A stretch of 64,000 nucleotides of DNA from Nemertoderma westbladi (GCA_032718475.1 JAUCBJ010000603.1:1-64000); one strand, 5' to 3'; shown: positions 11,073-24,359, counted from the first letter of the stretch. The notes: a model not told the origin generated them from the sequence alone. Made by a program: numbers and translations.

Positions 11073-11498
11073 TCACCCACTTCTCGCCCAATCAATCTGG
11101 TGTTCCTCCACTGCAATCAATAACCTAGTGAGTATGGCTGCAGGAAGGATGAGAAGGGGATCCGAATAAACCGCATCTGTCATCTTTGCTCCGTGCTCGG
11201 GTGTCAGCTCTACAGTATCCGCACTACTGGAGCTGTCGGGCCGCTGAGAAATAAGTTCTCGGCTCGCGGGTTGTTGCTGTTCCGCTGCTTCTTGGTCCCG
11301 CTTGACCTGAGCTCGAGTGCCTATGATAGACCTACGGTGTTGGACCAGCCTAGGGTCTGATATTACTACTGGGGGAATGATCTTTCTTACAGTAGGAGGT
11401 GAGTTGAACTTCGGTCTCACAAGTTTCACACTCCTGTCTGGGTCACAGATGGTGGTATCTAGGAGACTGTCTGACAGGTTTTGCTTTGTGTCAGACAT
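11073..11498 (-). CDS. N-terminal Gag segment of element A, separated by one in-frame TGA
   Basis: 141 codons from an ATG. The stop (TGA, 11075-11073) lies in exactly the same reading frame as the large Gag-protease frame downstream, which stays open from this TGA to 6609 (it passes through YAGYTREELKSIVESQWN before the ATG at 10943). This is therefore most simply the first part of one Gag polyprotein broken by a single stop. The protein is polar, Ser/Gln/Pro-rich, with no domain I recognise. The stop may be a nonsense mutation or a leaky codon. The context TGA-TCG is not the well-known TGA-CTA readthrough motif. Confidence 0.6.
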   Translation of the reverse strand: MSDTKQNLSDSLLDTTICDPDRSVKLVRPKFNSPPTVRKIIPPVVISDPRLVQHRRSIIGTRAQVKRDQEAAEQQQPASRELISQRPDSSSSADTVELTPEHGAKMTDAVYSDPLLILPAAILTRLLIAVEEHQIDWARSG

Positions 11499-11624
11499 GT
11501 TTGTTGGTAGAGTTGAATGCCTACTGCTATGTTACAGTTAAAGCAAATCTAGTAAATCAGTATCAACTGATAGCCTAGTAATTAATTACCGATATCGTCA
11601 CTGAATGTAACTTGATATATATAT

Positions 11625-12010
11625 AATATATTAGAATACCGGTATGCTTATAGTATATATAAGTATTATTACAGACTAGGTTTGTCACAGAATACCGGTA
11701 TGTAATTTCAGCACAAATATATAAATATATAATAGGCCTATCGTGAATACCGGTATACAGCTTACACTTATAGTATATATATAAGTATAATTATGAACTA
11801 GAATTAATTACAGAATACCGGTATGATTTCAGCCTAAATTTATAAATATATAATAGGCGGCCTATCGTGAATACCGGTACACAGCTTACACTTATAGTAT
11901 ATATAAGTATAATTACGAACTAGAATTAATTACAGAATACCGGTACGATTTCAGCCTAAATTTATAGAAATAAATATAATAAGCCTATGGTAAATACCGG
12001 TATGTCAATT
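11625..12010. repeat. Tandem repeats with GAATACCGGTATG boxes
   Basis: Roughly three copies of a ~120-bp unit. Each contains two GAATACCGGTA boxes (the palindrome TACCGGTA, some copies TACCGGTAC) separated by AT-rich stretches such as ATAGTATATATAAGTAT. It lies in the leader of element A. Confidence 0.8.
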
Positions 12011-13030
12011 ATTTTGGAATAATTGAATTTCTGAATTTTAGGGGTTACTTGGTTACTTTACTTACTTTATTACCGTTATTTGAGCAGTAGTCCAACTGAT
12101 ATTGAGACCTAATTGATGTAAGACAGGCCTACTGTTTATAAATCGTTTGAGTTGATTTATAATATATATACCCGTTTAATGGGTTTTTGTCAATATTTGA
12201 AATAAATGTTATTATTTCTGGGGGGAGTCACTACACAGAGACAGAAGCTGTGCGCTCTCAGTGAAGTGCTACTTGTTGGACACTAAAACAAATAATTCTA
12301 ATTTACCTAAGTTACTTAATACTACAAATTACGTACAATTCGGGGTGAGATTACAATCTCTAAATAAACACAAAAATTACACGTACAAATTTTTTAGGGT
12401 AATTTTACAAGAAGTCTACAAACCAGCCTAACAAAGGGTTAGAATATCTGGTTATTACAACGGACAGGGTACTACGGTATTTGAAAATAATAAGTAGTAG
12501 TAAATACACTGCGTTGTCCAGATAGGAAAAATACCACCATCTGACGACTTATAGCCGTATCGCTATAAGTACTACGTTATGTATCACGGAGTGTTCCTAC
12601 CTAGAAGTTAATTACCGCGGTCTACCAGAACCAACGTGCCTATTAACCACTTTACAACACAAATATACTGCCTACACACTAATCACCTTCGGAAAGCACT
12701 GTACACTAAACCCTAAATTAGGTACAAGTACTTATACAACCAATAATCAGTAGTTAAAAATAGTAGCCTACCTACATTACATAAGCAGACTGTCTGATGT
12801 GTATGTTATTATTGTGTTTTTTCATTTAGTTAAAAATACTTGAACAGCTAAAAGAACCACGGTATCTGCTGGAGTGACCGGGGCACAAATCACCAGTCTC
12901 TACCTACGCCAAGCAGCCCTGATGTAGTACCGGGGTTAGTTTAACTATAACAGTATATATAACAAGCACAATTACTGTAGGAATTAACTTGGGGATATGA
13001 ATGTTGCGAATAATCGCATAAACTCTGAAT

Positions 13031-13622
13031 AATAAATATTACGCTACGCATACAGACTACTCAAACAAAATGCAGACCAAATGCTGACAGACTACTATCA
13101 AGCCTAAACAAACTACGGTATATGCAGACTCCGAAATGGTTAGTTAGTATGCGTTCTAACCGAGTAGTACGACTTATTCTTTCGAGGGGGTTTACCTCAC
13201 AGCACTGGAAGCCCCTACGTTCCCAACTGGCACTTTATCGGACATACACTCTACAAACACCGCAATCTCTTCCGACCTAACAACAGCTAGGCAACAATCC
13301 AGCCTACAAATTATCTAAATAAGAAATATTACGCTACCCGTACAGACTACACAAACAAAGTACAGACCAAACGCTGGCAGACTACTATCAAGCCTAAATA
13401 CACTACAGTATATGCAGACTCCGAAATGGTTAGTTAGTATGCGTTCTAACCGAGTAGTACGACTTATTCTTTCGAGGGGGTTTACCTCACAGCACTGGAA
13501 GCCCCTACTTTCCTAACTAGTACTTTTTCGGACATACGCTCTATACACACTACAGTCCCTTCAGACTTAACAACAGTCAGACAACAGTCCAGCCTACAAA
13601 TTATCTGTACAATCTGAGCAGG
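13031..13622. repeat. Two-copy tandem repeat (290 bp) in leader of element A
   Basis: Two copies at a spacing of 290 bp. Landmarks are AAATATTACGCTAC at about 13034 and 13324, and TATGCAGACTCCGAAATGG at about 13121 and 13411. The copies are highly similar, with scattered substitutions. Confidence 0.88.
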
Positions 13623-13950
13623 CTTACACGCCTTCTGCTCAATATTGGCCTACAAATAAATAAAACTGACAGAAATAAGTAAGCTCCAAAAGAAACAAGG
13701 GGTGTACAGTCCCTAATCTCTTAAACAGCCTACCGGTATACAATATCACAATCGAATAATACTGCTGTACCTGTACTGCTGTAGGTACTGGTCCGGGTGG
13801 TTAGGTAGTCAGGCCTACTAGGTACCGGTTAACCGGTACTTCAGCTTTATTGCCTACTGCAATACAGAAGCAATATCTGTTATTGTTCTTACCAGAACAA
13901 TAGTAAACTGTATTTATTGCCTACACTGCAATCAGAATCATAACTGTTAT

Positions 13951-15142
13951 TGTTCGCGCTTTTAGACCTTTAGCAGTTTAACCCGCTAATTTTAGGTGTC
14001 TTTTAGTTTGTAAATCGACTTTAGCCTATGACGAGTATTGGATACACTACATTAGCCGAAGCCAGCCTATGCGCGACCATTCACCCGCTGGATATACCCG
14101 GGAGACTGGATTCGGGGGCTCTGACCTTATTGCGGTGTAGGCCTACTGTATTATTCGATTGATCGTTAATATATAATCTCTGACAAATATTATTCACTTT
14201 CGGGAAATATTAACAGTTCCCTTTGGACGTGGCGCTCTAAATATATAAACAGAGCTATGACTAACACTAAACACAACGGGATGGCTAATGATTCACGTAT
14301 AAGGCGCATTCTTTAGGAGATGCTTTGTTATCTGTCACAGTCATGCACACTACCGGTACCGCACAATACTGCACACTGATCTGCCGACCTTCACTAATTT
14401 TAGTCACATATAAAGAGAACAGCAATTGACCCATGTAGTACCTATGAAATAGCATTAGATTCACTTCAAAACCACTTTAATGTAAGTCGCAATCGTTATA
14501 TGTAACCGGTCTCTCTTACCTTCAGTATATCAAGAAGATTGAGGGTTTGTAATTATTTATCGGTATTCAAAATATAATAATATTCCATCAACAGATATAA
14601 TGAATAACCGACAGTAAATAGCAGTAAAAATGTTAAGGCATAAATTGTTATGATATGTGATTTGGTATGGTATGATTAGTTAAGTAAGATAACAGATATA
14701 CGTTCTATAATTAAGCCTACTAATGTTGGGCTAAAGACTGAAAACACAGAGATTCCAAAAGCCGGTCTTCTGGGCTCAGGACAAAATGTAAACATTGACC
14801 CATAATGCATTGCGCGATTTCCCGGAGGTTTCTGTACAAAAAGCAGGAGAATCGCTCTGATTGGTTGACCGAACAAAGAAACACCAGAGAACAAGGGAAA
14901 AGCTACACGTGTACAGCTCAGCTGTTAGCTGTCGTCATAGTAACTACACTGTTTCAAGAGGATCTAGCGCATTGCGTCATAGAATTGCTAATTATGTCCG
15001 CTAAAGTACACATACTGAAGAAATGGCTTTTATGTCCTCTAAAACACCAGTACAGTAAGGACACGGCCTTTTATGCCTGTTAAACCAACTACAGAGTACT
15101 TTGCGGGGAAAATAACCGGCTAATTCCGCAAAAGCTTTTACA
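13951..15142 (-). repeat. 5' LTR of element A
   Basis: 1192 bp, nearly identical to 2022-3213. The minus-strand CCAAT box maps to 14864-14860 and the initiator-like TCAGTC to 14742-14737, so transcription of element A would start near 14740 and run leftward. The LTR is followed on the right by the GGCGT target duplicate (15143-15147) and then by satellite. Confidence 0.92.
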
Positions 15143-18100
15143 GGCGTTTCAGCAACTGTAATAGTGGACTACTGTATATGTGTTTCAGCCACTTTAATAC
15201 TTGTCTATATGCGTTTCAGCAGCTGCAATAGTGGATTATATGCGTTTCAGCCACTGTAATATTAGACTATAGGCGTTTCAGCAACTGTAATAGTGTACTA
15301 CTGTATGTGTTTCAGCCACTGTAATACTTGTCTATATGCGTTTCAGCCACTGTAATATTAGACTATAGGCGTTTCAGCAACTGTAATAGTGGACTATAGG
15401 CGTTTCAGCAACTGTAATAGTGTACTACTTTATATGTGTTTCAGCCACTATGTAATACTTGTCTATATGTGTTTCAGCCACTGTCATAGTTGTCTATATG
15501 CGTTTCAGCAGCTGTAATAATGGACTATATGCGTTTCAGCCACTGTAATATTAGACTATAGGCGTTTCAGCAACTGTAATAGTGGACTACGTGTTTCAGC
15601 CACTGTAAGTGGTCTATATGCGTTTCAGCCACTGTAATATTGGTCTATATGCGTTTCAGCAACTATAATAGTGGACTATATGCGTTTCAGCCACTGTAAT
15701 ATTAGACTATAGGCGTTTCAGCAACTGTAATAGTGGACTACGTGTTTCAGCCACTGTAATAGTGGCCTATATGCGTTTCAGCAGCTGTAATAATGGTCTA
15801 TATGCGTTTCAGCAGCTGTAATAGTGGTCTATATGCGTTTCAGCCACTGTAATAGTGGTCTATATGCGTTTCAGCAGCTGTAACAGTGGTCTATATGCGT
15901 TTCAGCAGCTGTAATAGTGGTCTATATGCGTTTCAGCCACTGTAATAGTGGTCTATATGTGTTTCAGCAGCTGTAATAGTGGTCTATATGCGTTTCAGCA
16001 GCTGTAATAGTGGTCTATATGCGTTTCAGCCACTGTAATAGTGGTCTATATGCGTTTCAGCAGCTGTAACAGTGGTCTATATGCGTTTCAGCAGCTGTAA
16101 TAGTGGTCTATATGCGTTTCAGCCACTGTAATAGTGGTCTATATGTGTTTCAGCAGCTGTAATAGTGGTCTATATGCGTTTCAGCCACTGTAATAGTGGT
16201 CTATATGCGTTTCAGCAGCTGTAATAGTGGTCTATATACGTTTCAGCCACTGTAATGGCGGTCTATATGCGTTTCAGCCACTGTAATATTAGACTATAGG
16301 CGTTTCAGCAACTGTAATAGTGGACTACGTGTTTCAGCCACTGAAATAGTGGCCTATATGCGTTTCAGCAGCTGTAATAATGGTCTTTATGCGTTTCAGC
16401 CACTGTAATAGTGGTCTATATGCGTTTCAGCAGCTGTAACAGTGGTATATATGCGTTTCAGCAGCTGTAATAGTGGTCTATATAAGTTTCAGCCACTGTA
16501 ATAGTGGTCTATATGTGTTTCAGCAGCTGTAATAGTGTTCTATATGCGTTTCAGCCACTGTAATAGTGGTCTATATGCGTTTCAGCAGCTGTAATAGTGG
16601 TCTATATACGTTTCAGCCACTGTAATGATGGCGGTCTATATGCGTTTCAGCAGCTGTAATAGTGGACTATATGCGCTTCAGCCACTGTAATATTAGACTA
16701 TGGGCGTTTCAGCAACTGTAATAGTGTACTACTGTATATGTGTTTCAGCCACTATGTAATACTTGTCTATATGCGTTTCAGCAACTGTAATAGTGGACTA
16801 CTTAATAGTGGACTACTCTATATGCGTTTAGCCAGTGTCATAAGTGGACTACGTGTTTCAGCCACTGTAATAGTGGTCTATATGCGTTTCAGCAGCTGTA
16901 ATAGTGGACTATATGCGTTTCAGCCACTGTAATATTATACTATAGGCGTTTCAGCAACTGTAATAGTGGACTACTCTACATGCGTTTAGCCAGTGTCATA
17001 AGTGGACTACGTGTTTCAGCCACTGTAATAGTGGTCTATATGCGTTTCAGCAGCTGTAATAGTGGACTATATGCGTTTCAGCCACTGTGATATTAGACTA
17101 TAGGCGTTTCAGCAACTGTAATAGTGTACTACTGTATATGTGTTTCACCCACTATGTAATACTTGTCTATATGCGTTTCAGCAGCTGTAATAGTGGACTA
17201 TATGCGTTTCAGCCACTGTAATATTATACTATAGGCGTTTCAGCAACTGTAATAGTGGACTACTCTACATGCGTTTAGCCAGTGTCATAAGTGGACTACG
17301 TGTTTCAGCCACTGTAATAGTGGTCTATATGCGTTTCAGCAGCTGTAATAGTGGACTATATGCGTTTCAGCCACTGTGATATTAGACTATAGGCGTTTCA
17401 GCAACTGTAATAGTGTACTACTGTATATGTGTTTCAGCCACTATGTAATACTTGTCAATATGCGTTTCAGCAGCTGTAATAGTGGACTATATGCGTTTCA
17501 GCTACATTAATATTAGACTAAGACTATAGGCGTTTCAGCAACTGTAATAGTGTACTACTGTATATGCGTTTCAGCAGCTGTAATAGTGGATTATATGAGT
17601 TTCAGCTACTGTAATATTATAGGCGTTTCAGCAACTGTAATAGTGGACTACTGTATGTGTTTCAGCCACTGTAATACTTGTCTATATGCGTTTCAGCAGC
17701 TGTAATAGTGGACTATATGCGTTTCAGCAACTGTAATAGTGTACTACTGTATATGTGTTTCAGCCACTATGTAATACATTGTATATATGCGTTTCAGCAG
17801 CTGTAATAGTGGACTATATGCGTTCCAGCAACTGTAATAGTGGACTACTGTATATTCGTTTAGCCAGTGTCATAAGTGGACTACGTGTTTCAGCCAGTGT
17901 AATACTTGTCTATATGCGTTTCAGCCACTGTGATATTAGACTATAGGCGTTTCAGCAACTGTAATAGTGGACTACTGTATATGTGTTTCAGCCACTTTAA
18001 TACTTGTCTATATGCGTTTCAGCAGCTGCAATAGTGGATTATATGCATTTCAGCCACTGTAATATTAGACTATAGGCGTTTCAGCAACTGTAATAGTGTA

Positions 18101-19240
18101 CTACTATATGTGTTTCAGCCACTGTAATACTTGTCTATATGCGTTTCAGCCACTGTAATATTATACTATAGGCGTTTCAGCAACTGTAATAGTGTACTAC
18201 TGTATATGTGTTTCAGCCACTATGTAATACATTGTATATATGCGTTTCAGCAGCTGTAATAGTGGACTATATGCGTTCCAGCAACTGTAATAGTGGACTA
18301 CTGTATATGCGTTTAGCCAGTGTCATAAGTGGACTATGTGTTTCAGCCAGTGTAATACTTGTCTATATGCGTTTCAGCCACTGTGATATTAGACTATAGG
18401 CGTTTCAGCAACTGTAATAGTGGACTACTGTATATGTGTTTCAGCCACTTTAATTCTTGTCTATATGCGTTTCAGCAGCTGTAATAGTGGATTATATGCG
18501 TTTCAGCCACTGTAATATTAGACTATAGGCGTTTCAGCAACTGTAATAGTGTACTACTATATGTGTTTCAGCCACTGTAATACTTGTCTATATGCGTTTC
18601 AGCCACTGTAATATTATACTATAGGCGTTTCAGCAACTGTAATAGTGGGCTACTGTATATGTGTTTCAGCCACTGTAATACTTGTCTATATGCGTTTCAG
18701 CCACTGTAATATTAGACTATAGGCGTTTCAGCAACTGTAATAGTGGACTATAGGCGTTTCAGCAACTGTAATAGTGTACTACTGTATATGTGTTTCAGCC
18801 ACTATGTAATACTTGTCTATATGTGTTTCAGCCACTGTCATAGTGGTCTATATGCGTTTCAGCAGCTGTAATAGTGGACTATATGCGTTTCAGCCACAGT
18901 AATATTAGACTAAGACTATAGGCGTTTCAGCAACTGTAATAGTGTACTACTGTATATGTGTTTCCACCACTGTGTAATACTTGTCTATATGCGTTTCAGC
19001 AGCTGTAATAGTGGACTATATGCGTTTCAGCCACAGTAATATTAGACTAAGACTATAGGCGTTTCAGCAACTGTAATAGTGTACTACTGTATATGTGTTT
19101 CAGCCACTGTGTAATACTTGTCTATATGCGTTTCAGCAGCTGTAATAGTGGACTACTGTATATGCGTTTCAGCCACTGTAATACTTGTCTATTTGCGTTT
19201 CAGCAGCTGTAATAGTGGATAATATGCGTTTCAGCCTTGT
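15143..19240. repeat. Satellite block 2 (GCGTTTCAGC satellite)
   Basis: More than 100 tandem units of 31-36 bp. The stretch at about 15750-16270 is a very homogeneous 31-bp array. Elsewhere units of different lengths form higher-order patterns; for example, the same block recurs with a 453-bp offset at 17755 and 18208. Many units contain the palindrome CAGCTG (GTTTCAGCAGCTGTAAT). The block closely matches blocks 3 and 4 in order of variants. It contains an uninterrupted GGCGTT at 18921-18926, which corresponds to the Polinton-type insertion site in the duplicated copy. Confidence 0.95.
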
Positions 19241-20130
19241 GCTAGACTATATACTCAAGAAGGACACGCGCACATAAGGTCATGCATGATATGCTGTACA
19301 GTATATCCTGCTTTACTCGCTGAGTTACCGGAGTTGTAGAATATTACAATTTTCGTATAATAATGACTATTTATTGTACGTTAAATAAAATATGCTTTAT
19401 TTACCGTTCCTCCCGAGATCAGTTATCTACCGACAGAGCGCCGCGAGAGAGGTTGACAAGTCTGACCGAGGTGCGAAATCGTAATCAGCGTGTTTTATTT
19501 ATCGTAAAATATGTAATTTTATTGTTAAATTCATCTTTATTATTATAATTATTAAAAGATATCATTGTTTAATAAGTAATTAAACATTGCACCAGTCACA
19601 CCGCAATTATTCAACGTCCTTATTTGTTGATACCAATGGAAGTTAGTCGTTGTAAGGATTTTAAATTTGTAAATAACTGTTAATGTCGTTCAGAAATAGC
19701 TGAGATATCGGCATTCAAACAGTACAGAACTTTGCATCCGATACAGCCTGCAGGGCAGGCCATTTATTATATTTAATAAATACACAATATCCTGGAGGAA
19801 CATATGTATTTGAAGATTATTAATTACTTGATGTCATTTTACTAGTCGTAGCTAGTCATTAAATAAATAAAATGCACCAGAATAGTATTTATTACAGAAC
19901 GAAGTTGACTGTTTGATCTGCAGTAATCCCCATTTATTTAACTAGGTGAATAATGCAAATCTTATTTACCGTTAGCCCATTGACTGAGCGGTAAATATCG
20001 TAAATTTTAACAATAAATTCAATTTTTGTACAGCCAACTCTTAGCCTATGTGAATCAACATGACAGTTATCACGTGATAAACTATATGTTATATATTTAT
20101 TTTTTGTTTTTTGCGCAGCAAGAGGCATTA
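19241..20130. repeat. Segmental duplication, copy 1 of the non-satellite segment
   Basis: About 890 bp of complex sequence between satellite blocks, nearly identical to 29736-30630. No convincing gene: the 61- and 80-codon frames are short and show no recognisable domain. It contains the palindrome TTATCACGTGATAA and an octamer ATGCAAAT. With the adjoining satellite it forms one unit of a large tandem duplication. Confidence 0.88.
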
Positions 20131-23100
20131 CTAACTGTAATAGTGGACTACTGTATACTGTATGTGTTTCAGCCACTTTAATACTTGTCTATATGCGTTT
20201 CAGCAGCTGCAATAGTGGATTATATGCGTTTCAGCCACTGTAATATTAGACAATAGGCGTTTCAGCAACTGTAATAGTGTACTACTGTATGTGTTTCAGC
20301 CACTGTAATACTTGTCTATATGCGTTTCAGCCACTGTAATATTAGACTATAGGCGTTTCAGCAACTGTAATAGTGGACTATAGGCGTTTCAGCAACTGTA
20401 ATAGTGTACTACTGTATATGTGTTTCAGCCACTATGTAATACTTATCTATATGTGTTTCAGCCACTGTCATAGTGGTCTATATGCGTTTCAGCAGCTGTA
20501 ATAATGGACTATATGCGTTTCAGCCACTGTAATATTAGACTATAGGCGTTTCAGCAACTGTAATAGTGGACTACGTGTTTCAGCCACTGTAATAGTGGTC
20601 TATATGCGTTTCAGCCACTGTAATATTGGTCTATATGCGTTTCAGCAACTATAATAGTGGACTATATGCGTTTCAGCCACTGTAATATTAGACTATAGGC
20701 GTTTCAGCAACTGTAATAGTGGACTACGTGTTTCAGCCACTGTAATAGTGGCCTATATGCGTTTCAGCAGCTGTAATAATGGTCTATATGCGTTTCAGCA
20801 GCTGTAATAGTGGTCTATATGCGTTTCAGCCACTGTAATAGTGGTCTATATGCGTTTCAGCAGCTGTAACAGTGGTCTATATGCGTTTCAGCAGCTGTAA
20901 TAGTGGTCTATATGCGTTTCAGCCACTGTAATAGTGGTCTATATGTGTTTCAGCAGCTGTTAGTGGTCTATATGCGTTTCAGCAGCTGTAATAGTGGTCT
21001 ATATGCGTTTGAGTCACTGTAATAGTGGTCTATATGCGTTTCAGCAGCTGTAACAGTGGTCTATATGCGTTTCAGCAGCTGTAATAGTGGTCTATATGCG
21101 TTTCAGCCACTGTAATAGTGGTCTATATGTGTTTCAGCAGCTGTAATAGTGGTCTATATGCATTTCAGCCACTGTAATAGTGGTCTATATGCGTTTCAGC
21201 AGCTGTAATAGTGGTCTATATACGTTTCAGCCACTGTAATGGCAGTCTATATGCGTTTCAGCCACTGTAATATTAGACTATAGGCGTTTCAGCAACTGTA
21301 ATAGTGGACTACGTGTTTCAGCCACTGAAATAGTGGCCTATATGCGTTTCAGCAGCTGTAATAATGGTCTATATGCGTTTCAGCAGCAGTAATAGTGGTC
21401 TATATGCATTTCAGCCACTGTAATAGTGGTCTATATGCGTTTCAGCAGCTGTAACAGTGGTCTATATGCGTTTCAGCAGCTGTAATAGTGGTCTATATGC
21501 GTTTCAGCCACTGTAATAGTGGTCTATATGTGTTTCAGCAGCTGTAATAGTGTTCTATATGCGTTTCAGCCACTGTAATAGTGGTCTATATGCGTTTCAG
21601 CAGCTGTAATAGTGGTCTATATACGTTTCAGCCACTGTAATGATGGCGGTCTATATGCGTTTCAGTAGCTGTAATAGTGGACTATATGCGCTTCAGCCAC
21701 TGTAATATTAGACTATAGGCGTTTCAGCAACTGTAATAGTGTACTACTGTATATGTGTTTCAGCCACTATGTAATACTTGTCTATATGCGTTTCAGCAAC
21801 TGTAATAGTGGACTACTTAATAGTGGACTACTCTATATGCGTTTAGCCAGTGTCATAAGTGGACTACGTGTTTCAGCCACTGTAATAGTGGTCTATATGC
21901 GTTTCAGCAGCTGTAATAGTGGACTATATGCGTTTCAGCCACTGTAATATTATACTATAGGCGTTTCAGCAACTGTAATAGTGGACTACTCTATATGCGT
22001 TTAGCCAGTGTCATAAGTGGACTACGTGTTTCAGCCACTGTAATAGTGGTCTATATGCGTTTCAGCAGCTGTAATAGTGGACTATATGCGTTTCAGCCAC
22101 TGTGATATTAGACTATAGGCGTTTCAGCAACTGTAGTAGTGTACTACTGTATATGTGTTTCACCCACTATGTAATACTTGTCTATATGCGTTTCAGCAGC
22201 TGTAATAGTGGACTATATGCGTTTCAGCCACAGTAATATTAGACTAAGACTATAGGCGTTTCAGCAACTGTAATAGTGTACTACTGTATATGTGTTTCAG
22301 CCACTATGTAATACTTGTCTACATGCGTTTCAGCAGCTGTAATAGTGGACTATATGCGTTTCAGCCACAGTAATATTAGACTAAGACTATAGGCGTTTCA
22401 GCAACTGTAATAGTGTACTACTGTATATGCGTTTCAGCAGCTGTAATAGTGGATTATATGAGTTTCAGCTACTGTAATATTATAGGCGTTTCAGCAACTG
22501 TAATAGTGGACTACTGTATGTGTTTCAGCCACTGTAATACTTGTCTATATGCGTTTCAGCAGCTGTAATAGTGGACTATATGCGTTTCAGCAACTGTAAT
22601 AGTGTACTACTGTATATGTGTTTCAGCCACTATGTAATACATTGTATATATGCGTTTCAGCAGCTGTAATAGTGGACTATATGCGTTCCAGCAACTGTAA
22701 TAGTGGACTACTGTATATTCGTTTAGCCAGTGTCATAAGTGGACTACGTGTTTCAGCCAGTGTAATACTTGTCTATATGCGTTTCAGCCACTGTGATATT
22801 AGACTATAGGCGTTTCAGCAACTGTAATAGTGGACTACTGTATATGTGTTTCAGCCACTTTAATACTTGTCTATATGCGTTTCAGCAGCTGCAATAGTGG
22901 ATTATATGCGTTTCAGCCACTGTAATATTAGACTATAGGCGTTTCAGCAACTGTAATAGTGTACTACTATATGTGTTTCAGCCACTGTAATACTTGTCTA
23001 TATGCGTTTCAGCCACTGTAATATTATACTATAGGCGTTTCAGCAACTGTAATAGTGTACTACTGTATATGTGTTTCAGCCACTATGTAATACTTGTCTA

Positions 23101-23345
23101 TATGCGTTTCAGCAGCTGTAATAGTGGACTATATGCGTTTCAGCCACTGTAATAGTGACTAAGACTATAGGCGTTTCAGCAACTGTAATAGTGTACTACT
23201 GTATATGTGTTTCAGCCACTATGTAATACTTGTCTATATGCGTTTCAGCCAGCTGTAATAGTGGATCTATATGCGTTTCAGCTACTGTAATAGTGGACTA
23301 TAGGCGTTTCAGCAACTGTAATAGTGGACTAAGACTATAGGCGTT
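20131..23345. repeat. Satellite block 3 (GCGTTTCAGC satellite)
   Basis: About 100 units, in the same order of variants as block 2, including the homogeneous 31-bp run at about 20750-21240. It ends at the left target duplicate GGCGTT (23340-23345) of the Polinton-type element and continues as block 4. Confidence 0.95.
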
Positions 23346-23740
23346 AGTAGTAGGGTCTTGGGCGGCTCTGCGACAGTTAGACCCAACTGACACCCATTGG
23401 GTGTCATATGACACCCAATTATCACCCTATGGGTGTCATTGGGTGTCATTGGCGCCAGACTGTCTGGGTGACACCTCCCAATTAGGCTAATTAGACCCTA
23501 ATTGACAGGTGTCATCAATTAATTAGTACAATTAAACCCTAACAGGTGTCATATGACTCCTAATTAGGGTTTAATTGATTATCCTAATTAATCAGACTGA
23601 TTAGCGCCCTGACACACAATGGGTCATCAGTGTTGTCTAACTGTCGCAGAGCCGGCTCAAGAGGGTGTCATAAGTGACACCGCAGCCCTTTTTTCATTAA
23701 TACTTATTTATTTAGATTTAATTTTAATTAATTAATTGTA
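23346..23740 (+). repeat. Left terminal inverted repeat of the Polinton-type element
   Basis: It matches the reverse complement of 29022-29414. After the AGTAGTAGGG tip, 23364-23653 forms an inner module whose own ends are inverted: GGCTCTGCGACAGTTAGAC at the left and its complement at the right. The module is crowded with GACACCC and GGGTGTC motifs in both orientations, so it can fold extensively. Confidence 0.9.
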
Positions 23741-24359
23741 TTCTATTTTACTTTATTTATTCATTTGTACTTTATTTTAAATTAATTAATTGTATTACTT
23801 TTACTTTATACATTGATTTTTATTTTTAGAATAATTAGTTTTTGCCAATGAGATCACTATGACATAATGTCTATTTTTAACTTTATAATGGCTATGGTAT
23901 ACGGCTCCCTACTGGCAACTATCAACTACGTTCATCGGCGGGGACCCCTCCTCTATCCTCATTATTCATTAACTAGATACAACAGGCAGTGAATCTATAC
24001 GTATACCCCCAAGGCAAATATAAATCAGCGGTCCCGGCTGTTAGCAGCCCCCTCGATGACTCACTAATAATCCCAATGCGGCCTTGACTACACCAAATCC
24101 GTATATCGCTCAAGGCTAATGCTCTAGCGGCCCTCCTTTGTTCTCACTATGGCATCACTTGGGTCCTTTCCTATATCCAGGCAGCCGGTATCATAACAAT
24201 GAAGCGCCTCTAAACATGCATTCCTCTCTACTAATCCCTTTCCTTTGCACCAGACCTGCTTCTGTTATACAGTCAACTCAACATAATTAGTCAAGTTGCC
24301 TACAGGAGTTTTCTAATATAGATTCATCAACACGAGAAGTTGCCCTGGTTACCGCTTAT

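Larger units (their letters stand above)
11499..13950. other. Long untranslated leader of element A
   Basis: About 2.45 kb between the 5' LTR and the first Gag ATG, with no long frame. It carries two tandem-repeat regions, annotated separately. This is unusually long for a retrotransposon leader and could hold packaging or translation-control elements, but nothing in it identifies one. Confidence 0.7.
2022..15142 (-). mobile_element. BEL/Pao LTR retrotransposon A, internally deleted
   Basis: The element is bounded by direct LTRs of identical length (1192 bp) starting TGTTCG and ending TTTTACA. It is flanked by the 5-bp duplication GGCGT (2017-2021 and 15143-15147), which places the insertion inside the satellite. 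All coding is on the minus strand: gag (11498 to about 8150), protease (about 7900-7700), a fragment of pol, and a separate 3' ORF (4931-3291). RT, most of RNase H and integrase are missing through an internal deletion, so this copy cannot mobilise itself. By eye the two LTRs differ at about a dozen positions, suggesting a fairly recent insertion. The plus-strand bases just right of the 3' LTR give, on the minus strand, the purine-rich CTGGGAGCGG expected of a polypurine tract. I did not recognise a primer-binding site next to the 5' LTR. Confidence 0.93.

Noticed and set aside
2022-15142. Long terminal inverted repeats between 1-1178 and 2022-3261 as ends of a DNA transposon
   Set aside because: The inverted pair is explained by an oppositely oriented relative (LTR D). 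A's true partner is the direct repeat at 13951-15142 with matching target duplicates.
15143-19240. Regular ~31-36 bp repeats resembling a CRISPR array
   Set aside because: The spacers are as conserved as the repeats, unit lengths vary, there are no cas genes and the context is animal DNA. It is a satellite.
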